Source: Axinella damicornis
Lineage: Eukaryota > Porifera > Demospongiae > Axinellida > Axinellidae
Length of the DNA stretch: 64,000 nt
Direction of reading: 5' to 3'
Assembly (NCBI GenBank): GCA_963931865.1
Contig: OZ007505.1
Coordinates: 2,233,244-2,297,243 of the forward strand
Below the pieces are notes generated by a model. The model was not told where the DNA came from, searched no databases, and saw only the letters and a list, made by a program, of their open reading frames with translations. Position 1 is the stretch's first letter; every line of letters starts with the position of its first letter. This document shows positions 24,031 through 38,041 of this stretch, in pieces. The translations under genes and the position numbers were made by a program.

Positions 24031-26162
24031 GGCAAAACAGAACATAGAGAAAGTTGTGTTTTTTTTGGGGGGGGGGGGGGATTGAATAGTGTGCGGCAGT
24101 GCACCATTTAGAGGGGTCTGGGTTTGAAATCCTAAGAATGCCCCCCCCCCCCCCCCCCCCCCCCCAAAATGAAACCCTGTGTGAGTGTGTTGGTGGCACG
24201 GGGCCACAGTTGCCAGACGCAATGCCACTTTAGTTGGTTGGTTGTTTCTCCCCTCAGGCAAAAAAGTACTCGGAGTGGCAATTTGGTACTTGCAGTGATT
24301 CTAGCCTTTATGCAGTCAAAACCGCCTCCCTATCCCCCCCTAGGCCCTCTTGCTACCTCAAATTCAGCTCTGCGCACGGGCGCTGCACCACAGGCGTCCT
24401 CTTCGGGTGGACGTGGGCGCCCGCAGCCCACTCGCTGCCTGTACCTTCAAGTGATTCGACCCAGCCAAGTGTTTTCTGACGTAATATACGCTCAGTGATG
24501 AGAGATCTTCCCCACAACTGCAGAGCTTCTTGGTAGGAGGACGCGCTTCTTCCACGGCCTCGGATCGTCAATGCGCTCGTCAACCTTCATTGCACGTGTC
24601 CATTACTCGTGCACCTCCGTATATCTTATTTCTTGGACCGTATACCTCCGTATACTACGCATACGTCATTATGACGTCATGGTTGGTTGTTGGTTCGCAG
24701 GTCAAGGCAAAAAGGGGGATTGCGTCGGCAAAAAAGTGAATGGTGGCCCCGTGGTTGGTGGTGTACATTGCTGTTTGCATACACACTTGTCGTGCTGTGC
24801 AGTTGGCAAATACTGGTCACCTAAATTAGTTAGTAACTTCCTAGGAACGGTTCCTACATACCTCGAAGGTAATTACCCCGCGCGCGCATGCGCGAAGCGG
24901 GGTTAAGCAATCGGTTTTGTCTGTCAGTCAGTCAGTCGTCTGTCAGTCAGTCAGTCGTCTGTCAGGTGGAAAAAAAATTGAAATCTCGCCACATAGACCC
25001 TCAAAAAACATCCAAATGGAGTCAAACAATAGCAAATAGCAAAAAACTGCTCTATGTGTACCTGACTGAAGTCAAGGCGCTCCGTTTCGCTGTATTTCGG
25101 CTATTTCCTACTTTTCATAACTATTCATAACATTGGCTCCACCTCTTCGTGACTTCAAGAACAGGACACGCAGTGCATTTGGAAACTTCATGCTTCGAGA
25201 TGACCGCTAGGAAACAGTGCTTTCTCACGATCTATGTACTTCACAGACATCATGGCTATTGTTTCGGCTGTTTTTTCCAGCTATTTCCTATTATTCGTAA
25301 CATTTGGCCCCACCTCTCCAGCTTCACAATATAGTATATACGGTAAGCGGTCACTCCCACACCTTGGATATGGCCATACACGAACACAGTATATGCGATA
25401 GCAGCCCTGTTCGCCGTTGCGCATAGGCAGAGATGTCACGTCGATTGTAGCTGCACTGCATGCATCCTGGCCTGATGTTCAGCGCGGGGTATGTGTTCTA
25501 TGAACACCTCTAGTTTGATGATACGACTACTAGAGGCACGGAAGAGACAGTGTTCAAGTTTTTCAACTAGAGTGCGTTAGCCTTCCCCAAGCTACTTGAT
25601 CGAACACCATTAATGAGTGCGTCAGAATTGTGACGATGGCTAAGTGCAGACCTGTATGCGGTTTGGAGGATGAAAATCCAACAGAACTCTATCGGATTAC
25701 AAGCTAAAGCTCTGGCCTCCAATCTAGTATGGTTGTTACACTCCTGGTAGGAGAAACATTGTGCCGCGTAAATCAATAATCAAACCTCATAGCCTAAAAG
25801 GATTCTGACTACATTGTTGTGATCGCTGTCGTGCCCTGACCCAAATATATAAGAACTGTGCTGAAACTCACCTTGGTGGCAGAGTTAGAAGCGGTTTTGT
25901 CCTTCGCTGTTTTCACGTTGGCCACCATTGCAAAGGTAAGGTGTGCGTTAATTGGAACACAATGCGAGCAGGAGTCTCATCTAGTTGAATTGCCATTGCC
26001 CTTTGTAATTCTGCCATCGATCCACAAGGTGGACTAGGACCTGTGCTACCAGGAGTGCGGTTTCCACTCGGTAAAGACATATTATGTTCCACTACTTGCT
26101 GTGTTCCTATTTATAACTTAAGTATTCAGCTAGGAGCTGACCCCCCCACTCATCCATTGCAG
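24031..26162. other. Stretch between the gap and the CASD1 fragment, no supported gene
   Basis: Contains G/C homopolymers (24062-24165), a GTCTGTCAGTCAGTCAGTC tandem (24918-24965) next to a CCCCGCGCGC...GCGGGG hairpin (24875-24902), and short ORFs without motifs. I looked for the missing 5' exons of receptor B (minus) and of the CASD1-like gene (plus) and found neither. Confidence 0.6.
25872..25928 (-). CDS. Candidate first coding exon of an unidentified minus-strand gene
   Basis: ATG followed by 19 codons (MVANVKTAKDKTASNSATK) ending at a consensus donor (CCAAG|gtgagt), phase 0. The composition is Lys/Ala/Ser/Thr-rich. No following exon could be tied to it before the N gap, and it lacks a signal peptide, so it is not an obvious first exon of receptor B. 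It could equally be chance. Confidence 0.2.
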
Positions 26163-27845
26163 ATGGCGCTGTGGGGGATGCTGTTTGGCTGCATTGTTGT
26201 GGCTGTGAAGGCCTCCCACCCCTCTGCTGAACTTACAGTGAATCTCAAAATGGCAGGTGCTGTCTTGTCGGTGCCAGTGGTCCTGGTAGGTGTGTTAGCT
26301 TCTACCCAGTTTCAGGAAACTGAATGAATGTATTGTAGCGAAAAGTCCAGTGTATGCATTTGGGTTGTAGTCTCACAGGCCAGACTTTACATTCCGCCGA
26401 GAGGGGAAGTAAAGTCTGGAAACCTGCCTATTCCGTTTTGGTTCACGGAGTTCAAAGTTATTGCGTGTCACGTCAACGGAATGCTTACTTGCTTTATGCC
26501 GTCATGTTCAAAACTCTAGCAAAGTTCTTCACGGCTTCCTCCTGCTCTTTTCAAAGGCTTGAATAGCCTAGTCTCAAACAAGTGGCGTCAATTGCCCGAT
26601 CAACATCTTTGACAGGTCGCGCGTTGTGGATTTCAGAATGTAATGCCTTACCTCGCAAGTTAAATTAAATAGAACAATGCGCTAGCATTCCGGTGCACTG
26701 GAACCAAAACGGAATAAGCAGATCACCAAACGTATTTTTCCACGTGCGAAAAAAAAAAATCTTCTGGGAATGAGACTATTTGGTTTGGTCTTTTAAAGTT
26801 CATCTAGTTGTCCCTGGCTGGTCAGATGAATTGCTGGTTTTACGTGTTCTAGTTTGAATTTTGCTGCTAGGCAGGTAGGAAGGAGCTTTAAGTCAATTGG
26901 AGTCATTGTCACATGCACAGATGTGTTTTGCAACAATATGTGTCTTATCACGTGTGCGCTGAGACTTTCCTTTTCCACTTCTTTCATGATGAAGAAGGAT
27001 CAGTTAAACCAAGAGTTCATAACAATATTGTTTGTCAGATTAGATTCAGAATCTTTCTTTAGCTGCTTCTCATCTGATATCCTTTCTGAGAGTGCTATTG
27101 AATTTTGTGTCCTAATTAATGTGTTATAAAATTTATTATAATGATTTTGAAATTGCTACATTTGCAAACAGGCGTATGGATTATTTGTGGCCTTGTGTCC
27201 GGATGACAGGGTGTGCTGCAGTGTGAATGCTTTTGTCTCCGTGTTACCTGTAAGTCTTGCTCTCTACCGTGTAGCGTAACGAATGGTTTGATCTCTTTTG
27301 TAATGCCCTAAATTCTCATACTAGGTCTTACAACCTGTTGCAATGTACAGCTGTATGTAGAATTAATCCTTACTGTTCATTGGAATGCCTTGCCTGGCTC
27401 TATTTGTCACAAAACTTGGCAAGTTGCGTCTTGGCTAGAGTCTGGCATGGCATTACTTTCCACAAAACACATAATCATAAGAAGACCGTTGCTACCACGT
27501 TTTGCACACATGCAGCTCTTCTTTTAATTAACCCAACACTGCTACTCACTACAGGTGTTATGCTATGTCCTACTAAGGAATTCTGCCAGCTTACTTCAGC
27601 GTTCCCACAGCAGTCTACTGCAGCAATTTGGCTCTCTCCCTCTCTGGCTGCTGGTCAGCCACCACCACGTCCTGCTGGCGTGGAATGGGCAGGGGCTGCT
27701 TGTGTTCTTCCCCAATCAGTACTATCTGAACGTGCTGTCAGTAGCCACTGTTTACCTGTTTGTATACCGGGTTGTTGGGGGGAGCACGAAGGCTGTGAGG
27801 GACTCTTTGGCTGGCAAAACACCACCTGCCACTACTGACTCATGA
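26163..27845 (+). CDS. CASD1: CASD1-like sialic acid O-acetyltransferase, C-terminal exons only
   Basis: Three phase-0 exons, 26163-26285, 27172-27249 and 27555-27845 (stop at the end), give 163 residues of a polytopic membrane protein. They match the C-terminus of the Cas1p/CASD1/RWA family: WGMLFG, then NAFVSVLPVLCYVLLRN, then SLLQQFGSLPLWLLVSHHHV and GLLVFFP, the place where family members read FAWFGK-sLE-isQ(F/Y)HIWL...P. CASD1 is a Golgi enzyme that transfers acetyl groups to sialic acid. The N-terminal catalytic SGNH-like region and most TM segments are not present upstream. The family normally has around 800 residues, so this is about one fifth. Either the rest is lost in the nearby assembly gap or misjoin, or this is a broken copy. 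Confidence 0.8.
26370..26790. repeat. Probable inverted-repeat element in the CASD1-like intron
   Basis: GGTTCACGG preceded by ATTCCGTTTT (26428-26447) has an inverted partner near 26697-26716 (GGAACCAAAACGGAATA). An internal hairpin CCAGACTTTAC...GTAAAGTCTGG lies at 26382-26419. The outer ends are poorly defined. Confidence 0.5.
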
Positions 27846-28227
27846 TTTTTATATTTAGTACTGGTTTTACTAATAGCAATACCAGTCTTGTGCACGGAGG
27901 CACTAGAGTGAGGAAATTATTATTTTTTTATACATGACTAGTTATCATTCAAGCAATCTAATCTGCCATGAGCTTTTTAGTACAGTGTCCCCCATTGGCA
28001 CAAATACGCAGTATCATCATGGATGAAAATGGCCCTTGATGAAGGGAGACCACTTATTGGTATAACAGCGATTTGCAAATCCAACTGTAGTGGATTGCAT
28101 GACAATCCAATCAGTAATAATTGCACTACTAATCAAGAGTAATTGCATACTTTCATATCCAACGACCCTTGCCTGAACTTTGACCCTTGTGTACTACGTA
28201 CTGTTGCAACATGAGACATTCACTGTG
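27846..28227. other. Spacer between CASD1-like fragment and NDUFS7
   Basis: Short intergenic stretch holding the 3' UTR of the upstream gene and the presumed NDUFS7 promoter. No repeat or clear promoter motif was recognised. Confidence 0.5.
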
Positions 28228-30462
<2,235 letters not shown>

Positions 30463-32049
30463 CTCTGTGATGTGACTGCATATATGTTGTTACTGTCTTC
30501 CCCTGCTTTTGAATGCATGGCCTGCAACTCAGCTGTTTTGAATTTTAATGAAGTTCAGCAAATACAATGGCATCACATCTTTAAGCCTGTGTAACCCTTC
30601 ACATCTTATTTCAGCATATCAGAAAATTTGAGTCAGATGGAATGTGGAAATCTGGTAATCTGGTAATGTATGAAACTGTCCTTCCTACATAATAACAAAA
30701 TAGTCTCTGCCTATGGTTTCTGTCGCAGACCCAACCATTAGTATCCCATGCACCCTAGTCTCGGTACCAGACTATTAGTATCCCATGCACCCTAGTCTCG
30801 GTACCAGACTATTAGTATCCCATGCACCCTAGTCTCGGTACCAGACTATTCCGCCGTGCGCGAATAGTCTCGGTACCAGACTATTCCCCCGTGCACGAAT
30901 AGTCTGGTACCAAGACTACATGCACCCCCCACTGTCTGGACACTCCCGCACATGCTCTAGTAATAATTATTGTGACCGAAATTACACCCTCCAGCTTGCT
31001 TTATGTGCTTGCACGGGGTCGTGCACGCCAGGAAATTGAGCTCAGACCCCGCCCTGATCTTCGGCGCGCGGCGTTGTGTGCACGAGACAATTGTAGATGG
31101 CCGGCCGGTACTACATCGGTGAAGGTGACCCCTAGGATCTTGCATGCGGTGTAGCTGGTCGTTGCTGATCCTGTCTTGTATCTCAGGCTTGGGACGAAGT
31201 GAGTTGCGAGCGTTAGTAGCTAGTACATGTCATCCGAGCAGGTTGTGAGGCTGCCTAGCATGTCCACAGGGAGGGAAATTGCCAGGACAAAGCCTTGCTC
31301 CCTTGCAGTTGTCACTAACTTCCAGCTCTCAGGCATCGTCATGTGCAATGTACATCTTAATCATGCCCCTTGTAACCAACAAATAATAAGGTAAGGGAGG
31401 GGATTTCTGGACAGTCATTTAATTCCAGACATGGCACTTCATACCCCTCGCATTCGCTCCGTTAGCAATTCTGAATTATGGTACAAGCATACCCTATCTT
31501 CGAACTTTACAACGCTGTGCAGTTGTTAGCAAAAACTGCCCCTAGAGAGCAAAAGCTGTTGCCATGTCCGGAAATCCCCTCTGTTACCTTACACGTTCAC
31601 ACTTCGTGCTTCGTTGCTTGTTTGCAATTGTCATTGTATTCAACATGGCTCTGTAGTGTGTACCTCAACTTTTGAAGAGAACAGCACTCATTGTCCATTT
31701 TTGGTATAACAGAGGTTGTGGACATCAGTCCGTTTAATTGGAATGACTAGCTTTGACCGTCTGTAAATTCACTTGCTCGGTTGGTGTGACCAATCAACAT
31801 ATGTGAATACAATGACCTTTACTCTAGTGCATGACCCCCCATGTGACTGAACTTAAAATAGGTGTTACTACACTAGTCCAAGTCAGCTAATAAATCTGAT
31901 TCATCAGCAAATCATGCATGAATGCTAATGACATCTGGTAGACCTCTCTTGCTTTTCCCTACTCCCTGCCCCAACCTAGCTTGATCATTGTTTTCATTCT
32001 TGTAGGAAACCTGTTACCGATACGGTCATCTCGGTGCCACATCAGACAC
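30463..32049. other. Spacer between NDUFS7 and PNPO
   Basis: Holds a ~39-bp tandem (TCTCGGTACCAGACTATTAG units, ~30755-30860) that grades into a hairpin around 30840-30925 (ATAGTCTCGGTACC / GGTACCAAGACTA). No gene is supported. A possible noncoding 5' exon of PNPO could be joined at the acceptor ...CTTGTAG near 32006. Confidence 0.6.
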
Positions 32050-32736
32050 ATGGCTAGCAAGTCTCCAGCATTTGAAGAGGTGGATATCTCCCAGCGTAGG
32101 ACTGCATACAGCAGCACCGTATTCACAGAGGACCAACTTGTCTCCCGTACGAATCCATTTGTCCAATTCCATGCGTGGTTTCAAGAGGCATTAAATTGTG
32201 AAGCGATTGTGGAGCCACAAGCCGTATGCGTTTCAACTTGCACCAAAGATGGGAAACCCTCGAGTAGGGTAGTTCTAATGAAGAAATATTCTGATGGAGG
32301 GTTTGTCTTTTATACCAATTTCAATAGTCGCAAGGGAAAAGAGCTATCAGAAAACCCATTAGCCTCAATGCTGTTCTTCTGGGCACCTCTATCCAGGCAA
32401 GTGAGAATAGAAGGGAAAGTTGATCGTCTTCCAGACGAGGATTCCATGAGATACTTCCACTCGAGGCCCCGTGCTAATCAAATCAGCGCTGCCATTAGTC
32501 TCCAGAGTCAAGAAATCTCAAGTCGGGACATCATTGAACAGGAACATCAAAAGCTGTCCGAGAAATACCCTTCTGATGGACCAGCAATCCCAAAGCCTCC
32601 GGAATGGGGTGGATATGTCCTCACTCCGAGTATGTTTGAATTCTGGCAGGGACAGAGTACACGACTTCATGATCGGATTGTGTTCGAAAAAGATGAAAGT
32701 AGCGGGGAGTGGGATTTGAAGCGCCTTGCTCCATGA
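32050..32736 (+). CDS. PNPO: Pyridoxine-5'-phosphate oxidase
   Basis: FMN-dependent enzyme that oxidises pyridoxine or pyridoxamine 5'-phosphate to pyridoxal 5'-phosphate, the last step of vitamin B6 salvage. Single exon, 228 residues from the first in-frame ATG (MASKSPAFEEVDISQRRTAY); the frame is open upstream but without ATG. Family landmarks in order: NPFVQFHAWFQEAL, TCTKDGKPSSRVVLMKKYSD (FMN site), FYTNFNSRKGKELSENP, RQVRIEGKVDRLPDEDS, YFHSRPRANQISAAIS, WGGYVLTPSMFEFWQGQSTR then LHDR (family signature), and the usual C-terminal RLAP. The length fits the family core; human PNPO (261) has a longer N-terminus. The lack of introns among intron-rich neighbours may point to an old retrocopy or to intron loss, but the frame is intact. 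Confidence 0.96.
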   Translation: MASKSPAFEEVDISQRRTAYSSTVFTEDQLVSRTNPFVQFHAWFQEALNCEAIVEPQAVCVSTCTKDGKPSSRVVLMKKYSDGGFVFYTNFNSRKGKELSENPLASMLFFWAPLSRQVRIEGKVDRLPDEDSMRYFHSRPRANQISAAISLQSQEISSRDIIEQEHQKLSEKYPSDGPAIPKPPEWGGYVLTPSMFEFWQGQSTRLHDRIVFEKDESSGEWDLKRLAP

Positions 32737-33178
32737 CTAAATTAATTTTGCATGAGTGGGCCATAATATTATTTGTATAGCAAGTAGCTACTATAGAAAT
32801 GTGAACAAACACACAGAATAGACAATCAAATAATACGTTGCAAGAACAGTGTTATTATGTGATCAAATATTCCCTTTAGGGTTTATGCGCTCTTGGTAGT
32901 ACCCTGTAATGTAAAGAGAATCTGCCCATAAAAAGGTGCCAAACGTCCTCATGGTACAACCTCGATCCCATGCAGGAGGATTCGTGTGGAAACAACTCCC
33001 CTGCCAAATCAGCTCGCTACAACAGTATAATGCGCCCTACTTGGTCATGTGACATTTACACCCCCACCCACATGATCACTATAATTTAGGGAATTCCCCT
33101 TTTCAAAGTTACATTCATTTCCGGGCGCAAGCCATGCAGAGCTAGCCTCGTACTCTGCTCGAAGAGCATGCATCAAGG
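32737..33178. other. Spacer between PNPO and Ig-TIR gene
   Basis: PNPO 3' UTR and presumed Ig-TIR promoter. No repeats or named motifs were seen. Confidence 0.5.
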
Positions 33179-36100
33179 ATGGATGTATATGAAAACTGGA
33201 GAAACTATTCCTTTCGCCGAATTTTCCTCATCGTCATCTTTCTGTGGATTGCACCACAGTTGCTGAAATCTGATGGCAGTGTGGGTATGTACTGAAGCTC
33301 TGTAGTGCGTAAGCAGCGACTATTGGCTGCATGCAAAGCGAAGTTAAGTTCGTGACAGCGGAATGTTACATACCGTCGTAAATACTATTGCTAACTAGTT
33401 TTGGCATTATTGATTTTGCAGCACAGTAGGCCTACTATACTAGTGCAGGGCACTCAAGAGGAAAGACCAGTCCTCCCCACATTACAACTGCAGCTAGAGT
33501 GGCAGTCAGCTACCAGACACTCGATGTCTTTTCCATGGCATTTCCGAATACTATGCTTGTGCTGCCACATTGGTGTATTTATACCATAATACGTTGACAG
33601 CATATTCAGTGTGGATCGAAATGTGCTGGTAATCCATTTATAATAAATTATAACCTCATTAGCCTACATAGCAATCACATCTAAGTTTGTTCAATTCAAC
33701 ACTTGCTAGAAGCATGCATTTGCCGAGATCGTCATTGACGCTACTACCTCCAGGAAGCTACACCAACCGTTGTTTTCCATTTTTGTTCCTATTATGACTT
33801 CTGCTATAGTAGAAGTGGAGCCCGACAGGGCATTCCAAATGAAAGGAGATTCCTGGGAATGAAAGTTTTGTGTACAGTGCTGAGTGCACCCTGCATGAGA
33901 TTGCGTAGTTGGACTAGAACCTGGGTCCACCGACAGTAACAGCACTACCATGGCGACCCCTCTAATCTCATGTTCTGCACGCAGCTTCAAGCCTGCACTT
34001 GTACTACACAGTATGGCAAACAAAACTAACGGGTAATATTCATGAACGATTAGGCCTGTTTTTAGCATCATTCCCAGGCGCTCGGTAATTACCGAGTGCC
34101 TGGGAACGAGGCTAGCCTGTTTTAAACACTACGCTGCACACTATGTGTCAGAAAATGAAACACGTACTGTTATCCACTGCTACAGGTTGGGAGGAGTTGT
34201 GGGGTATGAATAGTCGTACTTGGTTTACTTAATCACATAAATTTGTTGTTCCAGATTACTATCTACCCGCCAGCGAGCAGTGTGGACAGAGAGGCCTAGG
34301 TGGTGAATATGATTGCGTGGTAAACGATTCAGATACTGTCACCATCCCTTGTGGAAGTTTCGTCCCCCAAGAAGGAGTAAGTTTCACTTACTATGTGCGG
34401 GAAACCCAGTCCATACTGGCTGCACAGCTGGGAGGTTATCTGCAGTGGAATGTATCCCGGACCGACTCGGGCATTCACATATGCTGCAAATCAAATGTTT
34501 CCATCGGCCAGTTTGATCCCTGCTACAGGCTCAATGTTACTTGTAAGTACTGGGTTGGTGAACTTCACCTGCTGTTGTGTATTTGATTCAAGTGGACGTA
34601 ATCCCTTAGCAGTTAATGTGACACGTCTGATATGAGATATGGCCTTGGAACACTGAGGAATTCCCTGCTCCAGGCAGATTTTGTTACATGGGAGTACTCG
34701 ATTGACTAATATTAGATTACATGTGACAACTACACTATGTGTGCTAGCTTCATTCCCACGCTGTCGGTGTCTATAGGTTGCTTTACAGCACCAATTTGCA
34801 TTTGGAATGGATTTCAGGTACATTTCAATCATCAGGAACTAGCTATTCTCAATGCCATTACTCCTGAAGTGGTAATAGGGAAGAACCAAAGCAGCATTTC
34901 TATTTTTATGATCTCCAAGGTCGAAGGTCACATGTATATGGGATTTAAACCTGCCGGACTTCCATTCAATAGTTGGAGTAGTATGATTTACATCGTCATT
35001 AACTGTGTGCTATTTTTTACACTCGTGCAGATGCTCCGTTATACAAAGCTCTTCCTTGGAATAGTGGGACTAGCAAGTATCCAATTATTTCAGAAGAGTA
35101 CCGTCTTACTTGTCCACTGGAGGGCAACCCCCCTGTAACATACTCGTGGAGAAAATTTGAGTCCTTGGACATGGCAAACTCTGTGGAGCTCACCAGCGAT
35201 TTGAACTTCACAGATGATGGACGGACGTGGCATGTAGAATCCTATTCACTGCAGGACAATGGGATGTATGTTTGCTATGCCTCTAACTTACTTGGAAGTG
35301 CTGAATACCGTGACAGTGGAGTGTTCTTCTTGAGTGCCACAGGTATACACAGCGAGTCATAGGTACAGTTAAATGACTATAATGCAGCCACTATCAGAAT
35401 ATTGATGAACATTAATGTGGAACCAGCTGTCTGTTGCAAGGATATGCACATGAAAAGCTGTGGATGCAAATGGGATATTAAATTAAACAATGACAGCCTA
35501 ACATTGAGATCAGTAAGGTCTCAACCCTGAAAGCTATGTAAACCCAGTGTGTTAAGCTGCATGGCTCTACAGTTTGTGCTGTTCTCTCTTTCTCCAGCTT
35601 GTGCGCGATATCAACCTGGAAATAGTACTATGTTCATAACTCCAAGCAGCAAGAACCTTCAGTACAAACCAGGAGAAGATGTTCTTCTCAACTGCACGTT
35701 TATCTTTGAGGTGGAAGTTGGAGCCCAGCCCCACTGGTACACAGAGCGGAATGGGCACATTGTGTACTGCGGCTCCCCTAACTGTCCCAGCTGTGAGCAA
35801 GCCAGTACCTATGATTACCACTCCTGCAAATGGACAACAATACTAAGGGTTAAGAACTTCAGCAAAGCTATGGCTGGCAAGTACATCTGTGGATATGCCA
35901 CACATTCCCAAGAAGTAACTCTGGACGTAGAAGGTAAAGACGCCAACTATGTGACTTAATTCAGATCCAGCTTACAATCATGCTGGAAGTGTGACTATAA
36001 TAATCACATACTTCCTCTGGCCTACTGACCATAAAATTAGATCAGGGTTGCCATAGAAGCACATCACCAGTGGAAGTTGCCTAGAGATATGTATGTGACA

Positions 36101-37774
36101 ACAGAGAGAGACAAATTGTCATGTCGTTCTGCCTACGTGTTCTGTGGTCTGTGTATATAGACTACATCACGTTGTCTGAGTAATTATGATGCATGCATTA
36201 TATTTCTATTCCATTGCCTGTAATCACTTCCTGCTTCTCCTCCTATCCTGCCTACACCCACACACCATCGTGGTCAAAAAGCATGCTATCTGTTTGACAA
36301 AGACGACGTTTCAGTTGATATCGTTCCCAGAAACACAACATATGTAAAGGGAGAGGACGTAATTCTGTCTTGCTTGATTGCTAACACCACTCGGGAAGCT
36401 GCAGTCACCTGGACTACACCAACACAGTTCGAATGCTATAGTGTTAACAGCACCTGCGATTCGTCAGAATATGTGATACTTTCAAGTTACGATGAAACAC
36501 TTTGTCAATGGACCTGCAACCTTATGATCAGACACTTCAATTCCAGTCTAGCTGGAGAATACAGTTGCAGAACTGCAACTCACACACAGAACATCACCTT
36601 GGAAGTAGCTGGTGAGTCATACAAAAGTGCTCGTGATTGTCATATCAGGTCTGCTATAGAGTTACTTATTGGATCATGCTGTCAACTTTTCATCACTGAT
36701 TGCGTATACCTGTTTGAGCTCAATCTTTGCAACATAGTGTACATAATATTGAATTGGTTGTGAAAATAACTATGTTGACCTGCAACTATATATACCTCCA
36801 AGTCAAATGGCAACAGCCTATTCTCGCTGTTCCTTGATCACACTTTTTGTTTGTATCTTCTGCAGGTATCAGTGTAGCAGACAGGCTGACCGGAGGCAGC
36901 CCACCCCAAACATCAATCATTACCATAAGCACTGTTCTCCCAGTCATTGCCATCGTAGTCACTATCCCAACTATAACAGTGCTGTTCTTGTGGAAGAGGA
37001 TGAAGAAGAGAAGATTCTCTATCGACAGGTTCAAAGAGCCTCCAAGTAAGAATTGTTAATGATTTCAACTGTACAACACTGTACATATGTTCTGCTTTCC
37101 TTTGTAGCCAAGGGATTTTCCTACGATATCTTCATCAGTGCTCATGACGAATGCAGGGAACTTGTTGAGAATAGGATACTGCTGCCTCTGGAGAGGGACT
37201 GTAGTCCTCCATACATAATTTGCTGGCACATGAGGAACTTTCTTGCTGGCATACCGATCATGGAACAGATCACAGATGCTGTTTATCAGAGTAGAAAGGT
37301 GGTGTTTGTCTTCTCAGAGCACTTCATGGAAAGTACGTTCTGTCGTATGGAACTGGAGCAGGCCATGCACCGGCTGCTTACATCTCGTACTCGATGCCTT
37401 GTTCCAATTGCTCTGTCTGAAGAAGCTGTCCCACAAGAACTCAAGAGTAAATTAACATACTGGCCTCTGGTGAATGCACAGGAGGAAAACTTGTTGGAGA
37501 AGATTACGAAGTTGATCGGTATGTAATGAAAGCCGTATACATTCCAACAGTCATTTTAACTGATGGATAAGTTGCTGTGTTGGAGTATTCCTAACCACAT
37601 GCTTGAGCCTTGAGTGATATGTAATGCATGACCATATATTTTATATCAACACGACCATGGTGCAGGTACCGGTGCTAATATTTACTGTCAAGCTTGTTCT
37701 GCCCTGTCGTAGGTGATCCAATGCCTGAGGTGGGCAGTGACGGTGACGATGATGATGCTCCTCTCATGTTATAA
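33179..37774 (+). CDS. Ig-TIR receptor: four Ig domains, one TM, cytoplasmic TIR domain
   Basis: Type I receptor combining IL-1R-like architecture with a TIR signalling domain; such Ig-TIR proteins are known from demosponges. Eight exons: 33179-33284, 34255-34542, 35031-35342, 35598-35933, 36282-36611, 36866-37045, 37108-37518, 37713-37774; 674 residues, every intron phase 1. Exon 1 is a signal peptide (FLIVIFLWIAPQLL). Exons 2-5 each hold one Ig domain: DTVTIPC...SGIHICC, YRLTCPLEGNPP...DNGMYVCYASN, GEDVLLNC...AGKYICGYAT, GEDVILSC...AGEYSCRTAT. Exon 6 gives the TM (about residues 474-500, ISTVLPVIAIVVTIPTITVL) and a basic stop-transfer WKRMKKRR. Exon 7 is the TIR domain (about 518-654): box 1 YDIFISAHDE, then SRKVVFVFSEHFMESTFC and LTYWPL. 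Exon 8 adds an acidic tail (GSDGDDDDAP). Ig3 and Ig4 resemble each other, suggesting exon duplication. The ligand is unknown. Confidence 0.95.
33885..33962 (-). repeat. Possible tRNA-derived SINE remnant
   Basis: On the minus strand a box A-like TGGTAGTGCTG is followed about 30 bases later by a box B-like GGTTCTAGTCC. A cloverleaf does not close, so it is not a tRNA gene. In Ig-TIR intron 1. Confidence 0.3.
34063..34114. mobile_element. Mutator-like MITE, short copy
   Basis: Ends TAGCATCATTCCCAGGC / GCCTGGGAACGAGGCTA, flanked by a perfect 9-bp duplication GCCTGTTTT (34054-34062 and 34115-34123). In Ig-TIR intron 1. Confidence 0.9.
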
Positions 37775-38041
37775 AGCTGCCAACAGATGTTTGGAATTTT
37801 CTGTGACATTGTTTTTTACATTCAGTGTGCATTGCAGCTGAAGATTTCCTATTCTGTTACACTACCAATTTTCTCCTCCCAAGTTCTTTCCGAAGTGCAT
37901 CAATTATTACAAATGGAGTTTGTCTCGCAGACCTTCTGAGAGGGTCTGGGCACGAGACTAAAATGGAGTGTTTGTTGCTTTTTAATCACATGACTTGTGC
38001 ATGTGACTGCAGTGTAGTAGAATAAGTGTTGCTGATTAAAA

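Noticed and set aside
31981..32049. N-terminal extension of PNPO from the start of the open frame
   Set aside because: The frame has no ATG before 32050, and a probable splice acceptor (CTTGTAG) lies inside it, so it is more likely intron plus 5' UTR.
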